DNA from: Candidatus Gallimonas intestinigallinarum
GTDB lineage: Bacteria > Bacillota_A > Clostridia > Christensenellales > Borkfalkiaceae
Assembly: GCA_019116405.1 (NCBI GenBank)
Contig: DXBS01000054.1
Coordinates: 1 to 26,024 of the forward strand
Length of the DNA stretch: 26,024 nucleotides
Direction of reading: 5' to 3'
The notes under the pieces were generated by a model. The model was not told where the DNA came from. It made no database searches and was given only the letters and a program-made list of their open reading frames with translations. Below are positions 14,852 through 21,997 of this stretch, piece by piece; within the stretch, counting starts at the first letter, position 1, and each line of letters opens with the position of its first letter. A program made the translations under genes and the position numbers.

Positions 14852-15997
14852 ATGTTTGTATTCAAGAAACAGATTTTCGGATTCATGGATCTGCTGCGTT
14901 TCAAAAAGATGGTACCCAAGCGCCGTGAAGCGCTCGCCGAGGGCGCTGCGACGCCGCTTCCCAAGCGCTACCGCGTCAACGAGACGGCGGCGGTGCTGCA
15001 TCCGGGCTATCAGAAAGCGACGCTGACGGAGGTGAAGGAAGTTGCGCCTTCGTTTAAGTCCTTTACATTCGCACTGGAAAAGCCCATGTATTTCCGCGCC
15101 GGGCAGTATGTGACGCTCGGCTGCAAGGTGGGCGAAAGCGAAGTTGCCCGTCCGTATGCCGTCTCCTCTGCACCTAAGGCGGCGCTGCAAAAGTCGCTGA
15201 CGTTGACTGTCAAAAAGGAGGGCTTTTTCAGCAGTTACCTGGTCGACGAAGCCAAGGCGGGGGACGTCTTTACGATCGGCGACCCCTCGGGCGAGTTTTA
15301 CTATGAGCCGCTGCGTGATGCCGGGACGATTGTCGGCCTTGCAGGCGGGAGCGGCATCACGCCCTTCTATTCCCTCGCGCAGGCGATCGCGGACGGCACG
15401 GAGGACTGCAAACTGGTCCTGTTCTACGGCGCGCGGACGCAAAAAGACCTCGCATTCAAGACGGAACTGGATGCGCTTGCTGGCGATAAGATCAAGGTGA
15501 TTTACGTTTTAAGCGACGAGGAAAGAGAGGGCTACGAGCACGGCTTTCTTACGGCGGAGTTGATCAAAGCGCATGTTACGGGGGATTATACCGTCATGAT
15601 CTGCGGGCCGGGCGCCATGAGCAGGCATCTTGACGGCGAACTGAAAAAGCTTGCGCTTCCCCGCCGCCGCATTCGCACGGAGGCCAACTGCACGGGCCCG
15701 CGCGACGTCGAAGCCAGGACGTATACGCTCACCGTTCACATCGGATTTGAGACGTATTCCGTCCCCGCGGACAGCCGCGAGACCGTTCTCACCGCTCTTG
15801 AACGCGCCGGGCTGAAAGTCCCGTCCAAGTGCCGCGGCGGCGTTTGCGGGTTCTGCCACAGTCGGCTTGTCGCCGGCAAATATTCCATTGCCGGCGAGGA
15901 TGCGCGCCGCCTTGCCGATGAGAAATTTGGCTACATCCACCCGTGCTGCAGCTATCCGGATTCCGATTTGGAACTTGTCGTGCCGCCGCAGGCGTGA
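14852..15997 (+). CDS. Flavin reductase with C-terminal [2Fe-2S] ferredoxin domain
   Basis: The 381-residue protein has three domains. An FAD-binding barrel (about 45-145) includes FRAGQYVTLG and ARPYAVSSAP. An NAD(P)-binding domain (about 150-265) includes GLAGGSGITPFYSLAQ and MICGPGAMSRH. A plant-type ferredoxin domain (about 285-381) carries the ligands of a [2Fe-2S] cluster: C-x4-C-x2-C in CRGGVCGFC and the final cysteine in IHPCCSYP. It would pass electrons from NAD(P)H through FAD and Fe-S to a partner, most likely the flavoprotein encoded immediately upstream. The N-terminal ~40 residues are basic and partly hydrophobic (FKKQIFGFMDLLRFKKMV) and may contact the partner or membrane. Confidence 0.92.
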   Translation: MFVFKKQIFGFMDLLRFKKMVPKRREALAEGAATPLPKRYRVNETAAVLHPGYQKATLTEVKEVAPSFKSFTFALEKPMYFRAGQYVTLGCKVGESEVARPYAVSSAPKAALQKSLTLTVKKEGFFSSYLVDEAKAGDVFTIGDPSGEFYYEPLRDAGTIVGLAGGSGITPFYSLAQAIADGTEDCKLVLFYGARTQKDLAFKTELDALAGDKIKVIYVLSDEEREGYEHGFLTAELIKAHVTGDYTVMICGPGAMSRHLDGELKKLALPRRRIRTEANCTGPRDVEARTYTLTVHIGFETYSVPADSRETVLTALERAGLKVPSKCRGGVCGFCHSRLVAGKYSIAGEDARRLADEKFGYIHPCCSYPDSDLELVVPPQA

Positions 15998-16064
15998 CGC
16001 ATAGAAAACTGTCTTTTTGAAGTTATAATAATTATAATAGGGAAATATTTCAGGTTGGCGTTTG

Positions 16065-16105
16065 TTGCGCCCTGCCGCAGACTGCGGCAGGGCGCAAAAA
16101 TTTTT
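16065..16105 (+). terminator. Terminator after the flavoprotein operon
   Basis: TTGCGCCCTGCCGCAG (16065-16080) pairs perfectly over 16 bases with CTGCGGCAGGGCGCAA (16082-16097), then AAATTTTT. It is probably strong in both directions and separates the redox operon from the MarR operon. Confidence 0.88.
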
Positions 16106-16139
16106 CATGGGAAAATATTGCCAAGGTGCCGTTCTGCAT

Positions 16140-16191
16140 TTGACAGGTGGGCTTCAAATGTGTATAATGCCCATGTTGTTGATTAATCAAC
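16140..16191 (+). promoter_or_regulatory. Consensus promoter with 14-bp palindromic operator for the marR operon
   Basis: A perfect TTGACA (16140-16145) and perfect TATAAT (16163-16168) are 17 bp apart. Right after the -10, covering the expected start, is GTTGATTAATCAAC (16178-16191), a perfect 14-bp palindrome of the kind MarR proteins bind. A repressor there would block initiation, so autoregulation by the first gene is likely. Confidence 0.85.
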
Positions 16192-16206
16192 CAAGGAGCA
16201 GTCACG

Positions 16207-16674
16207 GTGGACGACGTATTTGAGCTGTTTACGATGACCATTCTCAAAATGAGCAAGCTGGTGCAGAAGATCAAGTCGCTTGAGATCCACAAATTCGATC
16301 TCAAGGCGGTGCACGTCATGTGCCTGTATCACCTGCGCATGCATCCGGACGGAATGACGGCGAGCGAACTATGTCGTCAGACGCTGGATGACAAGGCGGC
16401 GATCTCCCGCGCGATCGCGCAGCTGCGCGAGAGGGGATATGTCCTCGGCGACGCGGGGCGTCACAATGCGGTCGTGACCCTGACGGAAAAGGGAGAGCGG
16501 CTTGCGCAGTACGTTACGGAGCGCGCGGCGCAGGCCGTCGCGGCGGGCAGCGCGGACCTCACCGACGAGCAACGCACCCTCTTTTATAAGACGCTTCTGG
16601 AGATTTGCGGCAACCTTGAACACTATTATCGCGATCTGCTTCGTAATCAGGCAGATCCGCAGGAGGACGTATGA
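16207..16674 (+). CDS. MarR family transcriptional regulator
   Basis: The 155-residue protein has the winged-helix pattern of MarR. N-terminal dimer helices lead to LKAVHVMCLYHLRMHPDGMTASELCRQTLDDKAAISRAIAQLRERGYV (about 36-83), containing the recognition helix, then a wing with NAVVTLTEKGERLAQ and C-terminal helices. The start is GTG, with AAGGAG eight bases upstream. It leads a five-gene operon whose promoter carries a matching palindrome, so it probably senses a small ligand (a fatty acid, CoA ester or aromatic compound are typical for MarR) and derepresses the operon. The ligand is unknown. The stop overlaps the next gene by four bases. Confidence 0.92.
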   Translation: MDDVFELFTMTILKMSKLVQKIKSLEIHKFDLKAVHVMCLYHLRMHPDGMTASELCRQTLDDKAAISRAIAQLRERGYVLGDAGRHNAVVTLTEKGERLAQYVTERAAQAVAAGSADLTDEQRTLFYKTLLEICGNLEHYYRDLLRNQADPQEDV

Positions 16675-17519
16675 TCAAAATTTTGGTAGATTCCGCATCC
16701 GATCTGGAACAGCAGGATGCGAGCGAGCTTGGCGTTACGGTATTGCCCCTTCAGATCCGCTTCGGGAGCGAAGAGTATCTGGACGGCGTGTCGCTCACGC
16801 ACAGAGAATTCTTTGAAAAACTCATTGAGACGGACGAATTGCCGCAGACCAGCCAGATCAACGAATACCGCTTTGACGAGGTGTTTGCCTCTCTCACGGC
16901 GGACGGGAGCGAGGTCATCGCGATTACGCTTTCCTCCAAGCTTTCGGGCACGCACGCAAGCGCGGTGAAGGCGGCAAAGAAGTATGCGGGCAAAGTCATC
17001 GTCGTGGACAGCCTCAACGCCTGCATCGGCGAACGCATCCTGTTGGAGTACGCCGTGCGCCTGGTGGGCGAAGGAAAGCTCACCGCCGCGCAGATCGCAG
17101 CGGAACTGGAGGAAAAGAAGGGGAAGATTCAGCTGCTCGCCGTGCTGGATACCCTCAAGTACCTGCGCAAGGGCGGGCGCATTTCCTCCGTGACGGCGAT
17201 CGCGGGCGAGATGCTCTCCATCAAGCCCGTCATCGCCGTCGTCAGGGGCGAAGTCAAGCTCGTCGGCAAGGCGATGGGCTCCAAAAAGGGTAACAACCTG
17301 CTCACGCAGCTCGTTCGTGACTGCGGCGGCATCGATTTTACGATGCCCTATGTCCTGGGTGATTCGGGGCTCTCCGATGCGTTCCTGCAAAAATATATCC
17401 ACGACAGCGAGTTGCTCTGGAAGGGTTACACCGATCACGTTCCCTATCATATGATCGGCAGCACCATCGGCACGCACGTTGGCCCCGGCGCGATTGCCGT
17501 CGCCTTCTTTGCAAAGTAA
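16671..17519 (+). CDS. DegV family (fatty-acid-binding) protein
   Basis: The 282-residue protein begins IKILVDSASDL, the DegV hallmark. TSQINEYRF follows at about 60-68, where FakB proteins have TSQPS and bind the carboxylate. SSKLSGTHASAV and VVDSLNACIGER come next, then VLDTLKYLRKGGRIS and a C-terminal THVGPGAIAVAFF. The fold binds a long-chain fatty acid. In FakB the fatty acid is presented to the kinase FakA, but no FakA-type gene is visible here. Its place inside a MarR-controlled operon with an acyl-CoA-dehydratase-type activase suggests a role in handling an acyl substrate or effector (inference). It has a four-base overlap with marR and a one-base gap to the next gene. Confidence 0.93.
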   Translation: MIKILVDSASDLEQQDASELGVTVLPLQIRFGSEEYLDGVSLTHREFFEKLIETDELPQTSQINEYRFDEVFASLTADGSEVIAITLSSKLSGTHASAVKAAKKYAGKVIVVDSLNACIGERILLEYAVRLVGEGKLTAAQIAAELEEKKGKIQLLAVLDTLKYLRKGGRISSVTAIAGEMLSIKPVIAVVRGEVKLVGKAMGSKKGNNLLTQLVRDCGGIDFTMPYVLGDSGLSDAFLQKYIHDSELLWKGYTDHVPYHMIGSTIGTHVGPGAIAVAFFAK

Positions 17520-17520
17520 G

Positions 17521-18444
17521 ATGAAAGTGGGCATTCCCAGAGCAATGCTCTGGTATAAGAACGAAAAATTCTGGACGACCTTCTTCACGGAGATCGGCGT
17601 TGAGTACATCGTCAGTCCCGAGACGGACAGGGCGATTTTGACGCGCGGCGAGATGCTCTCCATTGACGAAACCTGCCTGCCGGTCAAACTGCTGTTGGGG
17701 CATGTGGACTGGCTCGTAGGAAAGTGCGATGTGATCTTCGTACCGCGCATGGCGTTCCGGCACAAGCTGCAGATGTGCACACGCTTCATGGCGCAGACCG
17801 ACCTTGTCGCCAACACCTTCCGCGAGCGCGATATCAGGCTCCTCTTTTACAGTGTGGGGGAGGCTAAGCCGGACGCCGAGCAGGAGGCCGTCTACAAGAT
17901 GGCAAAGTACCTCAAGGTCAAGAAGTCGGTCTACAAAAGCGCCTACCAGACGGCAAAGCAGGCGCAGATGTTCTACGAGCGCTTCCGCACCGAGCGTCAG
18001 AAGGAGAAGATCGAGGCGACCGAAAAGCTGAAAATATTGCTCGTCGCGCACGCCTACTGCGCCGGGGACGCCTATATCGGCAAGCCCGTCATCGAGATGA
18101 TCAAGGCGCTGGGCTGTGAGCCCGTGATCGCCGAGTACGGCGACGAGCGCGAGTGTATCCGCGCGTCCTATACGGTGTCGGAAAATATGCCGTGGGCGTA
18201 TAACCGCCATTTGGTCGGCGCAGTCGCACTGTATAAGGAGCATGTGGACGGCATCGTCATGCTCACCGCCTTCCCGTGCGGTACGGACAGCATGGTGAAC
18301 GAGTATATCATCCGCACCTTCAAGGATACGCCCATTATCACGCTCACCGTGGACGCGCAGGACGGCTCTGCGGGCATCGAGACCCGCCTTGAGAGCTTTG
18401 TCGATATCATCGCGCTCAGAAAGGAGAGCGAACATGACGCATAA
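17521..18444 (+). CDS. Acyl-CoA dehydratase activase-related protein (DUF2229)
   Basis: The 307-residue protein begins MKVGIPRAMLWYK, the standard start of the DUF2229 family, so ATG 17521 is chosen over an upstream in-frame TTG. Cysteines sit at family positions: DETCLPVKL (C52), the FVPR...C segment (C86), HAYCAGDAY (C180) and AFPCGTDSMVNE near the C-terminus. The family shares the fold of the 2-hydroxyacyl-CoA dehydratase subunits and usually occurs as one domain of a very large protein that also contains BcrAD-type ATPase domains. Here it is a separate gene. It may carry an Fe-S cluster and receive electrons from the activase encoded two genes downstream. Its catalytic role is unknown. 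Confidence 0.85.
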   Translation: MKVGIPRAMLWYKNEKFWTTFFTEIGVEYIVSPETDRAILTRGEMLSIDETCLPVKLLLGHVDWLVGKCDVIFVPRMAFRHKLQMCTRFMAQTDLVANTFRERDIRLLFYSVGEAKPDAEQEAVYKMAKYLKVKKSVYKSAYQTAKQAQMFYERFRTERQKEKIEATEKLKILLVAHAYCAGDAYIGKPVIEMIKALGCEPVIAEYGDERECIRASYTVSENMPWAYNRHLVGAVALYKEHVDGIVMLTAFPCGTDSMVNEYIIRTFKDTPIITLTVDAQDGSAGIETRLESFVDIIALRKESEHDA

Positions 18445-19507
18445 GGAGATCGTGGCGTGTTTCCCGCACATGGCGAACTACGCCTACGCCTTCAAATATA
18501 TCTGCGAACAGGGGTTTGAAGTAAAATATCTCATCCCGCCGCCCATCACGCGGCGCACGCTGGAGTTGGGCAGCAGGACGAGTCCCGACTATGTCTGCTC
18601 GCCCTTCAAGTACTGCATGGGGTGCTATCTGGAGGCGCTGGAGCTGGTGGCAAACTGCCTCATGCAGATCTACGGCGGCTGCCGCCTCAACTATTACGGC
18701 GAGCTCAACGCGCGCATCCTGCGGGACATGGGCTATGAGTTCGAGTTCTTCGACATGGTGGCGGTCAACTGGCGCTCCCCCAATGATATCTACGAGCACT
18801 TCAAGATCATCAACCCCGATCTGAGCATGGTAAAAATTGCCAAGGCGGTGCCCGTTACCTTCAAGATCATCGAGGTGCTGGACGAGTTCGAGGACTTCAT
18901 CCGTCACAACGTCGGGTTTGAAGTCAACGACGGCGATTTTGACGCGACCTATCACGAGTTCTTAAACAAGCTGGAGAACATTGCAGACGGCAAGGAACTC
19001 AAAGAACTCTCACAGGAGTACCGCAAAAAACTGCACGACATCCCGCTCAACAAGCCCGCAAAGACCATCAAAGTGGGCATGGTCGGGGACTACTACACCG
19101 TGCAGGAGCCCTTCTCCAACTACTTCATGGAAAAGGAGCTCGCCAAGTTCGGCATGGAAGTGTACCGCCAGATGAACTTCACCAACTCCATTATCCACAA
19201 TCAGGGCAGGAAGAAGGAGAAGATTGCCAAGCGGTACGCAAAGTATGCGCTGGGCGCGACGGCGAACTCCACCATCGGCGAGGCGATCACGTTTGCCAGA
19301 GAGGGGTGTGCGGGCATCATTCAGGTCAAGTCCTTCGGCTGTATGCCGGAGATCGACGCCATGCCCATTCTGCAGAACGTCAGCAGGGACTACGGCGTGC
19401 CCATTCTGCACTTCAGTTTTGATTCGCAGACGAGCGAGACGGGCGTGCGGACGCGGTTGGAGGCGTTTTACGACATGGTCGAAGCAAGAAACGGGAGAAA
19501 AGCATGA
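18434..19507 (+). CDS. 2-hydroxyacyl-CoA dehydratase (HgdB/DCCP-like) family protein
   Basis: The 357-residue protein has a cluster of N-terminal cysteines, VCSPFKYCMGC (C55, C61, C64) and GGC (C83), and a C-terminal pair in REGCAGIIQVKSFGCMPE (C292, C303). This pattern fits a two-lobed Fe-S protein of the HgdB/double-cubane-cluster group. MVGDYYTVQEPFSNYFMEKEL marks the start of the second lobe. The ATG at 18434 is preferred because AAGGAG lies seven bases upstream; it overlaps the DUF2229 gene by 11 bases. Proteins of this group accept electrons from an ATP-hydrolysing activase, here the next gene. There is no second dehydratase subunit or CoA-transferase nearby, so classical hydroxyacyl-CoA dehydration is unproven. 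Confidence 0.85.
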   Translation: MTHKEIVACFPHMANYAYAFKYICEQGFEVKYLIPPPITRRTLELGSRTSPDYVCSPFKYCMGCYLEALELVANCLMQIYGGCRLNYYGELNARILRDMGYEFEFFDMVAVNWRSPNDIYEHFKIINPDLSMVKIAKAVPVTFKIIEVLDEFEDFIRHNVGFEVNDGDFDATYHEFLNKLENIADGKELKELSQEYRKKLHDIPLNKPAKTIKVGMVGDYYTVQEPFSNYFMEKELAKFGMEVYRQMNFTNSIIHNQGRKKEKIAKRYAKYALGATANSTIGEAITFAREGCAGIIQVKSFGCMPEIDAMPILQNVSRDYGVPILHFSFDSQTSETGVRTRLEAFYDMVEARNGRKA

Positions 19508-20460
19508 CAAAAGGATATTTAGGCATCGATATCGGTTCGATTTCCACCAAGGGCGTGGTCATCGATCAGGACAACAATATTCTCGCCAAGGAGTATCTCT
19601 GGACGGAGGGCGACCCGATGGGCGCGGTCAAGCGCCTGTTGAAAGCGCTTGAAGCGCAGCTCAAAGAGCGGGACGTGCAGATCGTCTCCGTCGGCACAAC
19701 GGGCAGCGCAAGAAAGCTCATCGGCGTCATGACGGGCGCGAGCGTCGTCAAGAACGAGATCACGGCGCACGCCATCGGTACGACGACGGTGCATCCCGAC
19801 GTCAGGACCATCTTTGAGATCGGCGGACAGGATTCCAAGATCGTCATCATCGAAAACGGGTTCGTCACCGACTATGCGATGAACACGCTGTGCGCGGCGG
19901 GGACGGGCTCCTTCCTCTCCAGCCAGGCGCACCGCCTCGGCGTCTCGGTGGAGGACTTCGGCGAGATTGCGCTCACCTCCAAAAAGTCCACCAATATCGC
20001 GGCGCGCTGCACGGTGTTCGCGGAAAGCGACCTCGTGCACAAGGCGCAGATCGGGCACAAGAAAGAGGACATCATCGCAGGGCTTTGCAAGGCGGTCGTC
20101 GCCAACTACCTGAACAATATCGGCAAGGGCAAGAAGATTATGCCGCCCATCGTCTTTCAGGGCGGCGTGAGCAAGAACGTCGGCGTCAAAAAGGCGTTCG
20201 AGGACGCCGTCGGACATGAAGTCATCGTGGACGAGAACGGGCACCTGATGGGTGCATTCGGCGTCGCGGTGCTGGCAAGGCGCAGCGGCAGGGAGAAACC
20301 GTTCTCCTTTGATACCGCCGATATTGAGTTCCGCACGCGCGGCTTTGAATGCGGCAAGTGCGCAAACCACTGCGAGATCATCTGCGTTTACCGCGAAGAC
20401 GAGCTCATCGACGCATGGGGCAACAAATGCGAAAACGGCGCCGTGCGTACAGCGCGCTGA
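19504..20460 (+). CDS. BadF/HgdC-type ATPase (acyl-CoA dehydratase activase)
   Basis: The 318-residue ASKHA ATPase has phosphate-1 motif GIDIGSISTKGV at 7-18, GTTGSARKL, EIGGQDSK, and two cysteines, C130 in NTLCAAGTGSF and C169 in ARCTVFAES. These match the positions that hold the [4Fe-4S] cluster between the subunits of HgdC homodimers. FQGGVSKN follows. Such proteins hydrolyse ATP to push an electron to a very low potential onto a partner Fe-S protein. The C-terminus adds a cysteine-rich tail (CGKCANHC, then another CxxC-less pair with NKCENG) that the minimal HgdC lacks but the large fused homologues have. It overlaps the previous gene by four bases and is the last gene of the operon. Confidence 0.93.
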   Translation: MTKGYLGIDIGSISTKGVVIDQDNNILAKEYLWTEGDPMGAVKRLLKALEAQLKERDVQIVSVGTTGSARKLIGVMTGASVVKNEITAHAIGTTTVHPDVRTIFEIGGQDSKIVIIENGFVTDYAMNTLCAAGTGSFLSSQAHRLGVSVEDFGEIALTSKKSTNIAARCTVFAESDLVHKAQIGHKKEDIIAGLCKAVVANYLNNIGKGKKIMPPIVFQGGVSKNVGVKKAFEDAVGHEVIVDENGHLMGAFGVAVLARRSGREKPFSFDTADIEFRTRGFECGKCANHCEIICVYREDELIDAWGNKCENGAVRTAR

Positions 20461-20469
20461 CCGAAAACA

Positions 20470-20492
20470 GACCGCTACGGCGGTCCTTTTTT
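20470..20492 (+). terminator. Terminator of the marR operon
   Basis: GACCGC (20470-20475), loop TACG, GCGGTC (20480-20485) is followed by six T residues from 20487. It lies ten bases after the activase stop codon. Confidence 0.88.
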
Positions 20493-20540
20493 ATGCAATA
20501 TATTTGAGACAGGTCACTGAAAATCGGGCGGTAAATTTCC

Positions 20541-20577
20541 GCCGCGTCTTGAAATCGCGGCGCTGATATGGTACAAT
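20541..20577 (+). promoter_or_regulatory. Promoter of the PP-loop gene with inverted repeat around the -35
   Basis: TTGAAA (20549-20554) and TACAAT (20572-20577) are 17 bp apart. The -35 is enclosed by GCCGCG (20541-20546) and CGCGGC (20556-20561). A further GGCGG/CCGCC pair lies just upstream. A regulator bound there would cover the -35. Confidence 0.7.
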
Positions 20578-20599
20578 GAATGTATCAGGGAGGAATGTC

Positions 20600-21997
20600 A
20601 TGTACGCATTTCAGAGCCGATGGAAACTCGAAGGCAACAAACTGTACTATTACGGACTGCGCAACCGCGGCGTCATGTTCCGCAACACCGTAAGGCTCTC
20701 CAAAAAGCAGCGCGCGATCGTCGCCGCGCTTCCAAAGGAGCTGACGGAAGAGGAAAAATCGGCGCTCGGCGGTCTGCTCGGGACGCAGGTCGTGCCGCAG
20801 TCGGAAGTGCGGAAAATTCCGAAAAAGCTGTCGGAGGCGCGCTTCTGCACGTCCTGCTGCGCTAACGACTTCATTCTCCCCGGGTTGGAATTTGACGACG
20901 CGGGGCGCTGTCCCATGTGTCAGACGGAGGAGGAGACAAAGGGGTTAAAGAGCGTTCTGCCCCTCATCGACGAGATCCCGCGCTCCAAAAAATCGCGCTT
21001 TGACGCCGCGCTCTTCTATACGGGCGGCAAGGATTCGACCTATTTGCTCTACTACCTCTCCAAGGTCAAGGGGCTGCGCGTCCTTGCGCTCACATGGGAG
21101 ATCCCGTTCATCTCCGAGAGCGCCAGGGCGAGCATCGAGGGCGCAAAGCGGGCGTTTGACCGGGTGGAGTTCAACACCCGCTCCGTCAGCCGCGCCGACT
21201 TAAAGCGCGTCTATCACAAACTCTATGAACTGGCGGGCAATACCTGCGCCTGTCCGTCGCTCGCATACCTGCTCTTCTATCCCGAGCTGGTGGAAAACCG
21301 CGTCCCGTACTTTATGGCGGGCAACGAGCCGGTGCAGATGCTCGGGCTCTACTATAACCATATCGCCCCGAAGATCGCCTATTCCTTTGCCAACAATCGC
21401 CTGTTGACCGCGCTGTATAACGTCGGGCGGCTTCTGACGCTGCATCCGCCTCTGCGACAGGGGCAGATCCAGGCGCTCATGACCATGAAGCAGCTCGCCT
21501 ATGGGGACAATCTTATCAAAAAATACAGCGGCTATCAGGGTGAGCCGGTGCACAGCGTCGTGGAGGCGATTCACGCCGTGCCCGAACTGCTGCCGCCCCT
21601 CAGGCGGGCGATCCGGCGTTCATCCTTCACGGGTCATGTTCCCGCGTTTGTGCATCTGGATATGGATGCGATCAGCGGCGGGACGTACGACTGGAACCGC
21701 GTCAAGGACATTCTGGTGCGCGAATGCGGTTGGGTCGCGCCCGACGAGAGCAAGAAGGCGCTGCACACGAGCTGCTCCATCGAGCGCTGCAAAGATCACA
21801 CCCAGTTCGTGCGCTACTATCGCTGCGAGAGCAAGATGATCCCGTTCAGCGCGCTGGAGATCTCCCTCTCGAGCAAACGCTGCGGCCGTCCGCGCGAGGA
21901 GGTCGTCTACGAAATGGAGCATTGCCTCGGCTTTTCGCTGGAAGAGCTGCCAGAGTGCGCCCTGATGCGCGCCGAAGCGGGAGCAGGCGATGATTGA
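20600..21997 (+). CDS. PP-loop ATPase, N-acetyl sugar amidotransferase (WbpG)-like, with N-terminal extension
   Basis: The 465-residue protein has three parts. An N-terminal ~80 residues includes RLSKKQRAIVAAL and may form a small winged-helix-like module. A zinc-finger-like CTSC...CPMC follows (C83/C86 and C104/C107), around PGLEFDDAGRC as in WbpG-type enzymes. The adenine-nucleotide hydrolase core has the PP-loop TGGKDST at 141-147 and CAC (C216/C218), then MAGNEP. The C-terminus holds several more cysteines (SCSIERC, YRCES, KRCGR). Enzymes of this fold adenylate a substrate and then add N or S. Start ATG 20600 has GGGAGG six bases upstream. No sugar-pathway genes are nearby; the partner is an EFR1 ferredoxin, which overlaps by eight bases. 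Confidence 0.75.
   Translation: MYAFQSRWKLEGNKLYYYGLRNRGVMFRNTVRLSKKQRAIVAALPKELTEEEKSALGGLLGTQVVPQSEVRKIPKKLSEARFCTSCCANDFILPGLEFDDAGRCPMCQTEEETKGLKSVLPLIDEIPRSKKSRFDAALFYTGGKDSTYLLYYLSKVKGLRVLALTWEIPFISESARASIEGAKRAFDRVEFNTRSVSRADLKRVYHKLYELAGNTCACPSLAYLLFYPELVENRVPYFMAGNEPVQMLGLYYNHIAPKIAYSFANNRLLTALYNVGRLLTLHPPLRQGQIQALMTMKQLAYGDNLIKKYSGYQGEPVHSVVEAIHAVPELLPPLRRAIRRSSFTGHVPAFVHLDMDAISGGTYDWNRVKDILVRECGWVAPDESKKALHTSCSIERCKDHTQFVRYYRCESKMIPFSALEISLSSKRCGRPREEVVYEMEHCLGFSLEELPECALMRAEAGAGDD

Noticed and set aside
13184..15442. Very long minus-strand frame (752 codons).
   Set aside because: It is antisense to the flavoprotein and reductase genes, which have clear domains. Long antisense frames arise from GC-rich third positions, and this one has no recognisable motifs.
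16021..16045. Two TATAAT-like boxes (16024-16029 and 16034-16039) after the reductase gene.
   Set aside because: Neither has a -35 box at 16-18 bp, and a strong terminator lies directly downstream.
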